Counted from the first letter of the stretch, positions 1 through 7,068 are shown. The stretch is 20,774 nt of DNA from Acidimicrobiia bacterium (GCA_025357995.1 JANYLF010000179.1:1-20774); one strand, 5' to 3'. Numbers and translations: made by a program. Notes: generated from the sequence alone by a model not told the origin.

Positions 1-123
1 TGCACCCGAGTCACCTTCCGGTGGGCTCTCACGGTTTCCGCGATCTGGTTGCCGACGGTGAACGCGGGATTGAGGCTCGTCATCGGCTCCTGGAAGATCA
101 TCGCCATCTCCGGCCCACGGAGC
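1..123 (-). other. Inverted (fold-back) end segment carrying the ABC ATPase Q-loop
   Basis: Read on the minus strand, this stretch encodes LRGPEMAMIFQEPMTSLNP and then AFTVGNQIAETVRAHRK. This is the standard Q-loop region of a dipeptide/oligopeptide ABC ATPase. It runs without a break into the same AETVRAHRKVTRV residues that the plus strand encodes from 126. The first 123 bases are therefore the segment that belongs immediately upstream of the ATPase, placed in inverted orientation at the end of the sequence. The simplest explanation is a chimeric or hairpin assembly end. A real inversion would have to fall exactly on the reading frame. Any plus-strand translation of bases 21-123 is spurious. 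Confidence 0.85.
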
Positions 124-166
124 TCGCGGAAACCGTGAGAGCCCACCGGAAGGTGACTCGGGTGCA
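1..166. repeat. Perfect 43-bp inverted repeat (arms 1-43 and 124-166)
   Basis: Bases 124-166 are the exact reverse complement of bases 1-43, and the match stops at 44 versus 123. The 80-base loop between the arms encodes the missing Q-loop segment on the minus strand. An inverted repeat at the extreme end of the sequence, inside a coding region, is typical of a fold-back artefact and not of a transposon end. I see no transposase or target-site duplication. Confidence 0.9.
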
Positions 167-1838
167 GGCGAACGCGCACGCGGTCGAGATGCTTGATCGC
201 GTCGGAATTCCCGATCCCCGCCGTCGGGTGAAGGACTATCCCCACGCGTTCTCGGGGGGAATGCGCCAACGCGCGATGATCGCGATTGCGTTGGCGAACG
301 ACCCCAAGCTGCTGATCGCCGACGAACCGACCACCGCGCTCGATGTCACGATTCAAGCGCAGATCCTCGAGCTCCTCCGCACGCTGCAACGCGACACGGG
401 GATGGCCATCCTGTTTGTCACCCACGACCTCGGTGTGGTGGCCGACATCTGTGATCGCGTCGTAGTGATGTACGCCGGGCAGGTGGTGGAACAGGCGTCG
501 GCGGAGCCGGTGTTCGCTCGACCGCGCCACCCGTATGCCGCGGGTCTCCTCGCGTCGATGCCACAATCCACGCCGCCCGGCCGGCCGTTGACGGTGATCC
601 CCGGTCAGGTCCCGAACCCGGACGCCTGGCCCGTCGGATGTCGGTTCGCCGATCGCTGTCCCCACGTAGCGCCGGAGTGCACGAGTGCACCGGTGGCGTG
701 GACGGAGCGTGACGATCACGGTGTGCGGTGCGTGCGCGCCGACGAACTCGAGCTCGTCGGCTCGCGTCGGGTCAACGCCGCCGATGCAAGCCCGGCCCCG
801 AGAGGGTCGGCACCCGACCTGGTGCGGGTGACGGGTCTGCGCAAGGATTTCCCGGTGCGGAGCGCATTTCTCCGCCGTCAGATCGGCGTGGTGCGCGCCG
901 TCGACGGTGTGGATCTCGCGATCCCGACCGGTCGCACGCTGGGGTTGGTGGGTGAGTCGGGCTCGGGGAAATCGACCGTTGCGCGGTTGGTGTTGCAACT
1001 CATCGAGCCGACGGCGGGCCAGGTGATCGTCGACGGGACCGACGTGACCGCGCTCGCGAAGCGCGAGTTGCGCGACGCCCGTCGTCACATGCAAATGGTC
1101 TTCCAGGATCCCTACTCGTCGCTCGACCCGCGTCAGACGATTGCCGAGACGATCGGTGAACCCATCGAGGTACACCTGGGCATCAAGGGACGCGCACGCG
1201 ACGATCTCGTCACCGAGCTGCTCGGCCAGGTCGGGATGGGTCGGTACGCGCTGCGCAGGTACGCCTATGAGTTCTCGGGCGGGCAGCGCCAGCGGATCGC
1301 GATCGCACGTGCGCTCGCGCTCGACCCGGAGTTGCTGGTGCTCGACGAACCGGTGTCGTCGCTCGACGTCTCGACCCAGTCGCAGGTGGTCAACTTGCTC
1401 ACGGATCTCCAGGAGCGACTCGGGCTGACGTATCTGTTCATCGCCCACGACCTCTCTGTCGTCCGGCACATCTCGGACCAGATCGCGGTGATGTATCTCG
1501 GTCGGATCGTGGAGCAAGGACCGGCGGAGGACGTCTACACGCGTCCGCGCCATCCCTATACCGAGGCGCTGCTCTCCGCGATCCCGGTGCCTGATCCGGG
1601 GTACCAGCGCACGCGCGAACGCATCGTGTTGCGCGGCGACGTGCCGAGCCCACTCGCACCCCCGTCGGGGTGTCGCTTTCGCACGCGCTGCCAGTACGCG
1701 ATGGAGGTATGTGCCAGAGAGGATCCCCCGGTGTTCACTGCGCCGGGGGGAACGACGGTGGCGTGCCATCTGCACGTCACCGGTCCCACACTCGCGGGCG
1801 AACCCGTCACGGGTCTGCGCGCGGGGGTGGTGACGTGA
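126..1838 (+). CDS. Peptide-type ABC transporter ATP-binding protein, two fused NBDs (5' partial)
   Basis: This is the ATPase subunit of a dipeptide/oligopeptide/nickel-type importer, with both nucleotide-binding domains in one chain (DppD-DppF-like fusion), acting at the cytoplasmic face of the membrane. NBD1 lacks its Walker A and Q-loop because the window starts inside it; its signature FSGGMRQR (249-272), Walker B LLIADEP (309-329) and H-loop His (423-425) are present. NBD2 is complete: Walker A GESGSGKST (951-977), Q-loop Gln (1104), FSGGQRQR (1272-1295), LLVLDEP (1332-1352) and H-loop His (1446). Each NBD is followed by the Cys-containing C-terminal domain of this family (CRFADRC near 636-660, CRFRTRC near 1669-1690). 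True coding starts at about 126; an upstream plus-strand start at 21 lies in the inverted end and should be discarded. Permease and binding-protein genes would lie beyond the left edge. Confidence 0.9.
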   Translation, partial: AETVRAHRKVTRVQANAHAVEMLDRVGIPDPRRRVKDYPHAFSGGMRQRAMIAIALANDPKLLIADEPTTALDVTIQAQILELLRTLQRDTGMAILFVTHDLGVVADICDRVVVMYAGQVVEQASAEPVFARPRHPYAAGLLASMPQSTPPGRPLTVIPGQVPNPDAWPVGCRFADRCPHVAPECTSAPVAWTERDDHGVRCVRADELELVGSRRVNAADASPAPRGSAPDLVRVTGLRKDFPVRSAFLRRQIGVVRAVDGVDLAIPTGRTLGLVGESGSGKSTVARLVLQLIEPTAGQVIVDGTDVTALAKRELRDARRHMQMVFQDPYSSLDPRQTIAETIGEPIEVHLGIKGRARDDLVTELLGQVGMGRYALRRYAYEFSGGQRQRIAIARALALDPELLVLDEPVSSLDVSTQSQVVNLLTDLQERLGLTYLFIAHDLSVVRHISDQIAVMYLGRIVEQGPAEDVYTRPRHPYTEALLSAIPVPDPGYQRTRERIVLRGDVPSPLAPPSGCRFRTRCQYAMEVCAREDPPVFTAPGGTTVACHLHVTGPTLAGEPVTGLRAGVVT

Positions 1839-1881
1839 CAGTGAGTCAACTGCGGCTGCGGTCGCACGGAGGGGGAATCCA

Positions 1882-2361
1882 ATGAGCAGAACTATTCGAT
1901 TGCTGGCGTGCACCGGTGCCTTGGTGTTCGTGTTTGCGGCCTGTGGGAGCAGTAGTGGCTCGAAGGCATCGCCAACGACGACCAAGGCAAAGGCGACCAC
2001 GACCACGACGGCCGCAGCGCCCAAGCAGACCATCACGATCACACCGGCGAAGGGGTTGACCAACGGCCAGATGGTCACTGTCGTGGGCAAGGGCTTCACG
2101 CCCGGTGCGCAGAACATCGGTGTCAACGAGTGCGCCGACAAGGGTGCCCAGACTGGTGGCGGCGACTGCGATCTCGGCGGGACCAAGACCGCGGTTCCCG
2201 ACGCGAGTGGAACCGTCACGCTGCAGTTCGCGGCGAACAAGGGTCCGTTCGGCGCGAACGCGATCATCTGCTCGGCGACTGTGAAGTGTCTGATCTCGGT
2301 CAGTCAACTCACCGCTACGCCGACCGAGGAGGCCAGCGACAACATCGAGTTCGCGCCGTAA
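1882..2361 (+). CDS. Secreted lipoprotein with neocarzinostatin-like Ig-fold domain
   Basis: A 159-aa protein with a strong ribosome site (GGAGGGGG at 1868-1875, 6 bases before ATG). Residues 1-21 form a lipoprotein signal peptide with lipobox FAAC and Cys21 as the lipidation site. A Ser/Thr/Lys/Ala-rich linker (22-48) precedes a beta-sandwich of about 110 residues. The domain follows the neocarzinostatin/enediyne apoprotein pattern: TITITPAKGLTNGQMVTVVG at its start, a Cys pair at 84 and 96, a DASGTVTLQF strand, and a second close Cys pair at 130 and 136 (CSATVKC). These pairs correspond to the two disulfides of neocarzinostatin. Function is unknown. No enediyne biosynthesis gene is nearby, so this is more likely a surface-anchored binding or structural domain than a drug-carrier protein. 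It is monocistronic and converges with the TetR gene. Confidence 0.8.
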   Translation: MSRTIRLLACTGALVFVFAACGSSSGSKASPTTTKAKATTTTTAAAPKQTITITPAKGLTNGQMVTVVGKGFTPGAQNIGVNECADKGAQTGGGDCDLGGTKTAVPDASGTVTLQFAANKGPFGANAIICSATVKCLISVSQLTATPTEEASDNIEFAP

Positions 2362-2383
2362 GCGCGGACCTTCCCCCGCGGGC

Positions 2384-3010
2384 CTACGTCGCGCCGAAGA
2401 TCGCGGCGTGGGTCACGCGGGCGAGGGTGGCCACGGTGGCATCACCATCGACGCTGACCTGGCCCGAGAGCACGTAGTAGTTCGCGCGCTCGATCATTGC
2501 CACGAGTGCGAGTGCCGCGACCGCGGGATCGAGACCGTCGACCGCGGTCTCACGGAGTCGATCGATCAACGCGCGCGTGAACGCCGCCCACACTGTGGTC
2601 GCGAGCTTGCCCGCATCGCTGGCGACGATCTCCGCCTCGGTCCACGCCTGGATGATCGGACCGGCGCCGGCATAGAGGCGATGGAACGCGTCCATCCACT
2701 CGGTGAGGGCGCGGAGGCCGTCGGGGCCGGGCTCGAGCGAGGGGAGGGCTCCCGCGAGCGCTTCGAGTTCTCCCGCCACCTGCTCCGCAAGCGCGTGGAA
2801 GAGCTCCTCCTTGTTCGCGAAGTAGAGATAGAACGTGCCGTGCGACGTCTGGGCGAGCTTGACGATGTCGTCGACGCGCGCGGCGTGGTAGCCGCGGTCG
2901 GCGAACACGGCCGCGCCCGCGTCGAGGAGTCGGCCTCGGGTGCGCTGGCCGCGTGCACGCAACTCTCGCGGCGCGGAGCGGGCATCGGGCGCAGTGCGCC
3001 GGGCGGGCAT
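2384..3010 (-). CDS. TetR/AcrR-family transcriptional regulator
   Basis: A 208-aa regulator. Residues about 22-70 contain the TetR DNA-binding domain: RGRLLDAGAAVFADRGYHAA, then VDDIVKLAQTSHGTFYLYFANKEELF, in which the recognition helix is followed by the conserved YxYFxNKEEL. The rest is a helical ligand-binding domain of usual length, which I cannot assign to a ligand. The ATG at 3010 lies about 8 bases downstream of a -10-like TATAGC (3024-3019), so the mRNA is probably leaderless or nearly so. It is divergent from the MaoC-SDR-P450 operon with a 67-bp gap that holds a perfect inverted repeat (3031-3048). The likely role is autoregulated repression of that operon. The position and the palindrome support this, but it is inference. 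Confidence 0.92.
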   Translation of the reverse strand: MPARRTAPDARSAPRELRARGQRTRGRLLDAGAAVFADRGYHAARVDDIVKLAQTSHGTFYLYFANKEELFHALAEQVAGELEALAGALPSLEPGPDGLRALTEWMDAFHRLYAGAGPIIQAWTEAEIVASDAGKLATTVWAAFTRALIDRLRETAVDGLDPAVAALALVAMIERANYYVLSGQVSVDGDATVATLARVTHAAIFGAT

Positions 3011-3018
3011 CGGGAGAG

Positions 3019-3068
3019 GCTATACGGGGACCTGACGCAGCCGTCAGGCAACGTTCCACTCCTATAAG
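3019..3068. promoter_or_regulatory. Divergent leaderless promoters of the TetR and MaoC genes
   Basis: On the minus strand a CTGACG -35 (3047-3042), a 17-base spacer and a TATAGC -10 (3024-3019) lead to the TetR ATG at 3010. On the plus strand TATAAG (3063-3068) lies 9 bases before the GTG at 3078, leaving almost no room for a leader, and no Shine-Dalgarno site is visible. A clear -35 for the plus promoter is not seen. Confidence 0.55.
3031..3048. promoter_or_regulatory. Probable TetR operator, CCTGACG-N4-CGTCAGG
   Basis: Perfect 7-bp inverted repeat with a 4-bp spacer (CAGC), centred between the two divergent promoters. It covers the -35 of the TetR gene and lies where RNA polymerase would contact the MaoC promoter. 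The size and symmetry fit a TetR-dimer site. A second, wider inverted repeat, GGGGACCT (3026-3033) with AGGTCCCC (3067-3074), overlaps it and reaches the MaoC start point. Confidence 0.6.
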
Positions 3069-3077
3069 GTCCCCGGC

Positions 3078-3482
3078 GTGCCGAAGCTCTCAGAGATCGC
3101 AGTCGGGGACGCGGCTCCACCGCTCGTCGTGGAGAACCTCACCCGCACCCATTTCGTGAAGTACGCCGGTGCGTCGGGCGATTTCAACCCGATGCACCAC
3201 GACGACACCATCGCCGCGCAGGTGGGGAACCCTTCGGTGTTCGGACACGGCATGCTCACCGCCGGTCTCATGGCCCGCGTGGTGAAGGACTGGTTCGGCC
3301 CCGAGGCCCTGCGCAAGTTCAATGTGCGTTTTGCCAAGCAGGTATGGCCGGGCGAGACCCTCACGTTCACCGCGATCGTCACCGGCGTGCACGACGATCT
3401 GGTCGACGTCGAGTTGTCGGCGAAGAATCAAGATGGGGAAGAGAAGCTCTCCGGCACCGCCACCGCGGCCGTCGCCGCGTAG
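3078..3482 (+). CDS. MaoC-family (hot-dog fold) enoyl-CoA hydratase/dehydratase
   Basis: A 134-aa single-domain MaoC-like protein expected to hydrate a trans-2-enoyl-CoA to the (R)-3-hydroxyacyl-CoA, or to run the reverse dehydration. The hydratase-2 motif is at residues 33-42 (SGDFNPMHHD, with Asp35 and His40 as the expected catalytic pair), followed by FGHGMLTAGL (55-64). Length is normal for the single-domain class. The GTG start is chosen because it lies immediately downstream of the TATAAG -10 element, implying a leaderless message. The SDR gene begins 31 bp downstream. The two resemble the hydratase and dehydrogenase parts of multifunctional enzyme type 2 encoded separately. First gene of the plus-strand operon, probably controlled by the divergent TetR. 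Confidence 0.9.
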   Translation: MPKLSEIAVGDAAPPLVVENLTRTHFVKYAGASGDFNPMHHDDTIAAQVGNPSVFGHGMLTAGLMARVVKDWFGPEALRKFNVRFAKQVWPGETLTFTAIVTGVHDDLVDVELSAKNQDGEEKLSGTATAAVAA

Positions 3483-3513
3483 TACCAACCACCTCGAAGA
3501 GCGGAGCGTTCAC

Positions 3514-4410
3514 ATGGGAATCTTGGATGGTCGAGTCGCGGTCATCACCGGATCGGGTCGCGGGATCGGGCGCGAGTTCGCGTTGTCGATGGCTCGTGAG
3601 GGCGCGCACATCGTGATCAACGATGTCGGTGTGAGCCTCGACGGTCAGGGCACCGACGAAGATCCCGCCGCGCAGACCGTTGCCGACATCAAAGCGCTCG
3701 GTGTGGGTGCGGTCGCGAGCTACGAGTCGGTGACCGACCATGACGCCGCGGGGCGACTGATCCAAACCGCGATCGACGAGTTCGGCAAGATCGACATTCT
3801 GGTGAACAACGCGGGCATCGTGCGCGACCGGTCGCTCCTCAAGATGACGCCGGAAGATTTCGACGCGGTGGTCAAGGTCCATATGTACGGCACGTTCAAC
3901 ACGGCCCAGCACGCGTCGGGACACATGAAAGAAGCCGGGTACGGGCGGATCATCAACGTCACGTCCCAGGCGGGCTTGCGCGGCAACTTCGGTCAGTCCA
4001 ACTATGGCGCCGCGAAGGCCGCGATCATGGGCATGACGTTCATCTGGTCGATCGAGCTCGGGAAGTACGGCGTGACCGTGAACGCGATGTCGCCCGCGGG
4101 TGCCACTCGGATGACCTCTGCGCTGTTCGAGCGCACCGGTACCGAGCCGCCGCCGGAGGCGAACCCTGCGCTCAATGCGCCCCTCGTGACCTGGGTCGCG
4201 TCGGATCTTGCCGGTCACGTGAACGGTCAGATTCTCGGCCGTACCGACTTCGCGTACACGATCTACCAACACCCGAAGCAGGTCGCGTACATGTACCGAG
4301 AGGGCGGCTTCGACGTGGAAGGGGTGGCCGAGAACTTCGACAAGATCCTCGGTCAGCATCTCCAGCACGTGGGGATGACTATGCCCGGCGGGATGGAACA
4401 CAAGAAGTAA
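3514..4410 (+). CDS. SDR-family 3-hydroxyacyl-CoA dehydrogenase-like oxidoreductase
   Basis: A 298-aa classical short-chain dehydrogenase/reductase. The N-terminal nucleotide motif is TGSGRGIG (residues 12-19), the NNAG motif follows, and the catalytic set is Ser151, Tyr164 and Lys168 (YGAAK), with the normal 13-residue Ser-Tyr spacing. The inserted loop after beta-2 and the C-terminal extension resemble the dehydrogenase part of peroxisomal multifunctional enzyme 2, which oxidises (R)-3-hydroxyacyl-CoA with NAD+. The neighbouring MaoC hydratase supports that role. The ATG at 3514 is preferred because GGAG (3503-3506) lies 7 bases upstream and it begins exactly at the Rossmann strand MGILDGRVAVIT. 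Longer in-frame starts would run through the MaoC gene. Confidence 0.9.
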   Translation: MGILDGRVAVITGSGRGIGREFALSMAREGAHIVINDVGVSLDGQGTDEDPAAQTVADIKALGVGAVASYESVTDHDAAGRLIQTAIDEFGKIDILVNNAGIVRDRSLLKMTPEDFDAVVKVHMYGTFNTAQHASGHMKEAGYGRIINVTSQAGLRGNFGQSNYGAAKAAIMGMTFIWSIELGKYGVTVNAMSPAGATRMTSALFERTGTEPPPEANPALNAPLVTWVASDLAGHVNGQILGRTDFAYTIYQHPKQVAYMYREGGFDVEGVAENFDKILGQHLQHVGMTMPGGMEHKK

Positions 4411-4419
4411 GCACGCTCA

Positions 4420-5055
4420 ATGCGTCCTCTCGGTGTGGTCGACATCGTCTACGGCGACGAGCCGTCGGTTGCGATGCGCGCCGTGCTCGCGCAGGCCGAC
4501 GGATTCGCGCACATCGACCCGCTTATCACGGTCGACCCGTCGACGCTGGCGCTGCCGATCGGGTGCCCGACGGCGTTTCCCAAGCCGATGCCGGGTTGGT
4601 GCGCCACGCCCGCGCCCGTGAACGCGGAAGGCATGTGGGAGCGCTGCGTGCGGTGGTTCCGCGTCGCGCCGGGCGCGTTGCTCGAACCGTGGGCGGGCGC
4701 GGTTGTGCACTCGGCCGAGACCTGCCGGGCGATGATGGCCGAGGTGCCGGGGCTGCGATTGTTGATCGACACGGGCCATGTGGCCGATTGGGGCGAAGAT
4801 CCGGTTGAGCTCCTGGAACTCGCCGACCACGTGCAGCTCCGTCAAGGTGCGCCCGGCCGGACACAGTTGCACGTGGATGATCCCGAGGGTGTGGTCGACT
4901 TCGCGGCGGTGATCAAGGCCTTGGACGCACGCGCGTACGCGGGCAAGCTGTCCGTCGAGTACTTCGACCTGCCGGACCACGGTTGGCCGTGCGTCGATCC
5001 GCGGAGCTGGGCCATGGATCTCGCGGCGTCGATGAGCGGGGCCCAACGAGATTGA
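4420..5055 (+). CDS. Sugar phosphate isomerase/epimerase-like TIM-barrel protein
   Basis: A 211-aa protein resembling the xylose-isomerase-like TIM barrel superfamily. Candidate metal-ligand positions are Glu89 (ALLEPW), Asp117/His120 (LLIDTGHV), His137 (DHVQLR) and Glu180 (LSVEYFDL), in the order expected for the family. It is shorter than the usual 250-290 aa, so the first barrel strands are reduced or the protein is a compact subfamily. It starts 9 bp after the SDR stop without a clear ribosome site, so translation is probably coupled. The substrate is not predictable. In a catabolic operon this fold can also act as a hydrolase, isomerase or dehydratase. Confidence 0.7.
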   Translation: MRPLGVVDIVYGDEPSVAMRAVLAQADGFAHIDPLITVDPSTLALPIGCPTAFPKPMPGWCATPAPVNAEGMWERCVRWFRVAPGALLEPWAGAVVHSAETCRAMMAEVPGLRLLIDTGHVADWGEDPVELLELADHVQLRQGAPGRTQLHVDDPEGVVDFAAVIKALDARAYAGKLSVEYFDLPDHGWPCVDPRSWAMDLAASMSGAQRD

Positions 5056-5103
5056 CCAACCCGGCCGCGCTGGACTCAGATGCGGGGAACGGCGGAGGTA
5101 CGG

Positions 5104-6306
5104 ATGGACACAGAACACGACACAAGTGCTGCGGACGCGGCCGATGTACCGGTGCTGGGGTGGACCAACGTCGACCCGGAGATGTCGGCCCGGCCGCAGC
5201 AGTTCTATCCGGGTATGCGCGAGATGGGCCTTGTCCCGTTGGAGGACATGACGCTCATCACGCGCCACGAAGACGTGATGTGGGCGCTGCGCCATCCCGA
5301 GGTGTTCTCGTCGAACATGGACGCGATCGACATCGGCAACGTCCGGCCCTTGATTCCGCTCCAGATCGACCCGCCCGACCACATCAAGTTCCGTCGCCTC
5401 CTCGATCCGCTGTTCGCTCCACGCGAGATGGAGAAGCTCGAAGCCGCGGTGCGCACGCTGGTGACCGAGTTGATCGACGCGTTCGTCGACCGCGGCGAGT
5501 GCGAGTTCAACGCCGCGGTCGCGGTCCCGTTGCCCTGCACGGTGTTCCTGCGGTTGATGGGGCTTCCCCTGGAAGACCTCGATCTCTTCCTGCGGTTCAA
5601 AGACGGCATCATCCGTCCGCCGGTCGACAACGTGGCCGACGGCCGGGTGATCGCGCGCGCGACCGGACAAGAGATTTACGCGTACTTCGAGAAGGTGATC
5701 GCCGCGCGGCGGGACCAGCCGGAGGACGATCTGCTGAGCGGTTTCATCGCGGCCGAGATCGACGGGGAACGGCTCACCACCGAGGACATCCTCGACATCT
5801 CGTACCTCTTCCTGCTCGCGGGCCTCGATACCGTGACCGCGTCGCTCGGCTGCGCGGTGTCCTACCTGGCGCGGCACCCCGACCGTCAGCAGGCATTGCG
5901 TGACGATCCCAGTCGGGTCCCTGCCGCGGTGGAGGAGCTGTTGCGCTGGGAGACGCCGGTACCCGGTGTGATGCGGGTGGCGACTCAAGACGTGGAGCTC
6001 GCCGGCTCCACGATCCCGGCCGGCCAGTCCGTCACGTGCCTCCTCGCCTCCGCCAACACCGATGGCGCCGAGTTCCCTGATCCGGAGTCGATCGACTTCG
6101 ACCGCAGTGCGAACCGTCATCTCGCGTTCGGGGGCGGGCTCCACCGCTGCCTCGGATCGCACCTTGCGCGCCTCGAAATGCGAGTCGCACTCGAGGAGCT
6201 GCACCGTCGAGTGCCCGCGTACACGATCAAGGCGGGGGAGACGCCGGTGTACACGATGGGGATTCGTGGTGTGGAGTACCTGCCGTTGGTGTGGGAGACG
6301 GCGTAG
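5104..6306 (+). CDS. Cytochrome P450
   Basis: A 400-aa soluble bacterial class I P450 that would insert one oxygen atom into an organic substrate. Visible landmarks are the I-helix oxygen-activation motif AGLDT (239-243, acid Asp242, alcohol Thr243), the ExxR motif E278-L-L-R281, and the haem-binding loop FGGGLHRCLG with thiolate ligand Cys349. The start at 5104 is chosen because GGAGG (5094-5098) lies 5 bases upstream; an ATG at 5080 would add eight residues without a better ribosome site. The ferredoxin gene begins at the base after the stop codon, so the two are almost certainly redox partners. No ferredoxin reductase is in the window. The substrate is unknown; fatty-acid, terpenoid or steroid-like compounds fit the neighbours. 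Confidence 0.96.
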   Translation: MDTEHDTSAADAADVPVLGWTNVDPEMSARPQQFYPGMREMGLVPLEDMTLITRHEDVMWALRHPEVFSSNMDAIDIGNVRPLIPLQIDPPDHIKFRRLLDPLFAPREMEKLEAAVRTLVTELIDAFVDRGECEFNAAVAVPLPCTVFLRLMGLPLEDLDLFLRFKDGIIRPPVDNVADGRVIARATGQEIYAYFEKVIAARRDQPEDDLLSGFIAAEIDGERLTTEDILDISYLFLLAGLDTVTASLGCAVSYLARHPDRQQALRDDPSRVPAAVEELLRWETPVPGVMRVATQDVELAGSTIPAGQSVTCLLASANTDGAEFPDPESIDFDRSANRHLAFGGGLHRCLGSHLARLEMRVALEELHRRVPAYTIKAGETPVYTMGIRGVEYLPLVWETA

Positions 6307-6504
6307 ATGCGCGTGAGCGTCGATACCGAGATTTGCACCGGCCACGGCCGCTGTTACGCGCTCGCGCCGGACGTGTTCGGTCCGGACGACCGCGGTCACT
6401 GCGAGATTCTCGTGCCTGACGGCGGTGTGCCGGACGCGTTGCACGCGGCGGCGCGCGTCGGTCGAGACAACTGCCCCGAACTCGCGATCACCGTCATCGA
6501 ATGA
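6307..6504 (+). CDS. P450-associated [3Fe-4S] ferredoxin (Cys-x2-His-x2-Cys type)
   Basis: A 65-aa ferredoxin that transfers electrons to the adjacent P450. Cluster ligands are Cys10, Cys16 and Cys56 (followed by Pro); the position that is Cys in [4Fe-4S] ferredoxins is His13 in CTGHGRC. This pattern is typical of the small [3Fe-4S] ferredoxins beside actinobacterial P450 genes. Cys32 is extra and not an expected ligand. The ATG directly abuts the P450 stop, which implies translational coupling. Its own stop overlaps an ATG (ATGA at 6501) at the front of the next gene. Confidence 0.93.
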   Translation: MRVSVDTEICTGHGRCYALAPDVFGPDDRGHCEILVPDGGVPDALHAAARVGRDNCPELAITVIE

Positions 6505-6515
6505 GAGGGAAACCC

Positions 6516-7067
6516 GTGCGATTGACCATTCTCGATCCGACGGCGCCGCCGCCCATTGTCGAAACCGATCCGGGGCCGGACGCGGGTCCGCTGGCGGGCA
6601 AGCGCGTCGGGTTCCGATCCGATCACACGTGGCGCAGCTTCGAGTGGGTACTCGACGTGTGGGCGCCGCGCTTCGAGGCGGCGGGCGCGACCGTCGATCG
6701 TTGGGTTTCGGGCAATCGGGTAGGCACCGAAGGCGAGGTGACGTTCGCGGCGCTGCACGACTTTGCCGAGCGCGTCGACCTCGCCGTGGTGGGCCTCGGC
6801 AATTGAGGCTCGTGCACCTCGTGGAGCGTCCACGACACGGTCGCGGTGGCGCAACGAGGTACGACGGCGGTCGTCGTCGTGACGGAGGAGTTCGAGGCAC
6901 TCGCCCACACGATGGCGGCGAACGCGGGCCGGGCCGGTCTGCGCGTACACGTCTTGCCGTACCCGTTGGAGACACGATCGGAGGCCGAGGTGCGCGCGAT
7001 CGCGCTGGAGCATTGGCCGCTCGTCTTGGCCACATTGGGCGTGTCGGTGGGCGTGGTCGGGGAGTGA
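6516..7067 (+). CDS. UGSC-motif selenoprotein (Sec encoded by TGA 6804-6806)
   Basis: One 183-codon gene interrupted by an in-frame TGA. Before the TGA the protein ends VDLAVVGLGN. The same frame continues with GSCTSWSVHDTVAVAQRG, giving U97-G-S-C100 at the end of a hydrophobic strand and the start of a helix. This matches what I recall of an uncharacterised family named after its UGSC or CGSC motif. A bacterial SECIS-like hairpin (6811-6839) follows the TGA at the right distance. The composition and alternating strands and helices continue to the stop at 7065-7067, arguing against a decayed gene. U-x-x-C suggests a selenol/thiol redox site, but the function is unknown. Start: GTG 6516 with GAGGG (6505-6509) 6 bases upstream; the alternative ATG 6501 overlaps the ferredoxin stop. 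No selA, selB, selC or selD is in the window. An automatic caller will report two fragments (6501-6806 and 6846-7067). Confidence 0.85.
6807..6839 (+). promoter_or_regulatory. Candidate bacterial SECIS element
   Basis: Directly after the TGA the mRNA can fold into an upper stem TCGTGG (6819-6824) with CCACGA (6830-6835). This can extend by one A-U pair to leave a GCG loop (6826-6828). A lower stem CGTG (6811-6814) with CACG (6836-6839) is separated by a four-base bulge (6815-6818). The loop G lies 20 bases after the TGA, within the range used by bacterial SECIS elements bound by SelB. The element lies within the coding region. Confidence 0.7.
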
Positions 7068-7068
7068 C

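Noticed and set aside
21..125. N-terminal extension of the ABC ATPase from base 21
   Set aside because: The sequence is the inverted copy of upstream coding DNA; the peptide has no ABC character until AETVRAHRK.
1..166. Insertion-sequence terminal inverted repeat
   Set aside because: The arms and loop are ABC ATPase coding sequence, with no transposase and no target duplication.
2363..2380. Hairpin CGCGG/CCGCG between the lipoprotein and TetR genes as a bidirectional terminator
   Set aside because: Only 5 bp, no T-run, and common by chance in this base composition.
6846..7067. Separate small gene starting at GTG 6846
   Set aside because: It is the in-frame continuation of the UGSC protein after TGA 6804-6806, has no ribosome site, and would lack the first half of the fold.
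6501..7067. Pseudogene or frameshift explanation for the split gene
   Set aside because: There is no frame change, only one TGA. It falls exactly at the U/C column of the UGSC motif and is followed by a SECIS-like hairpin.
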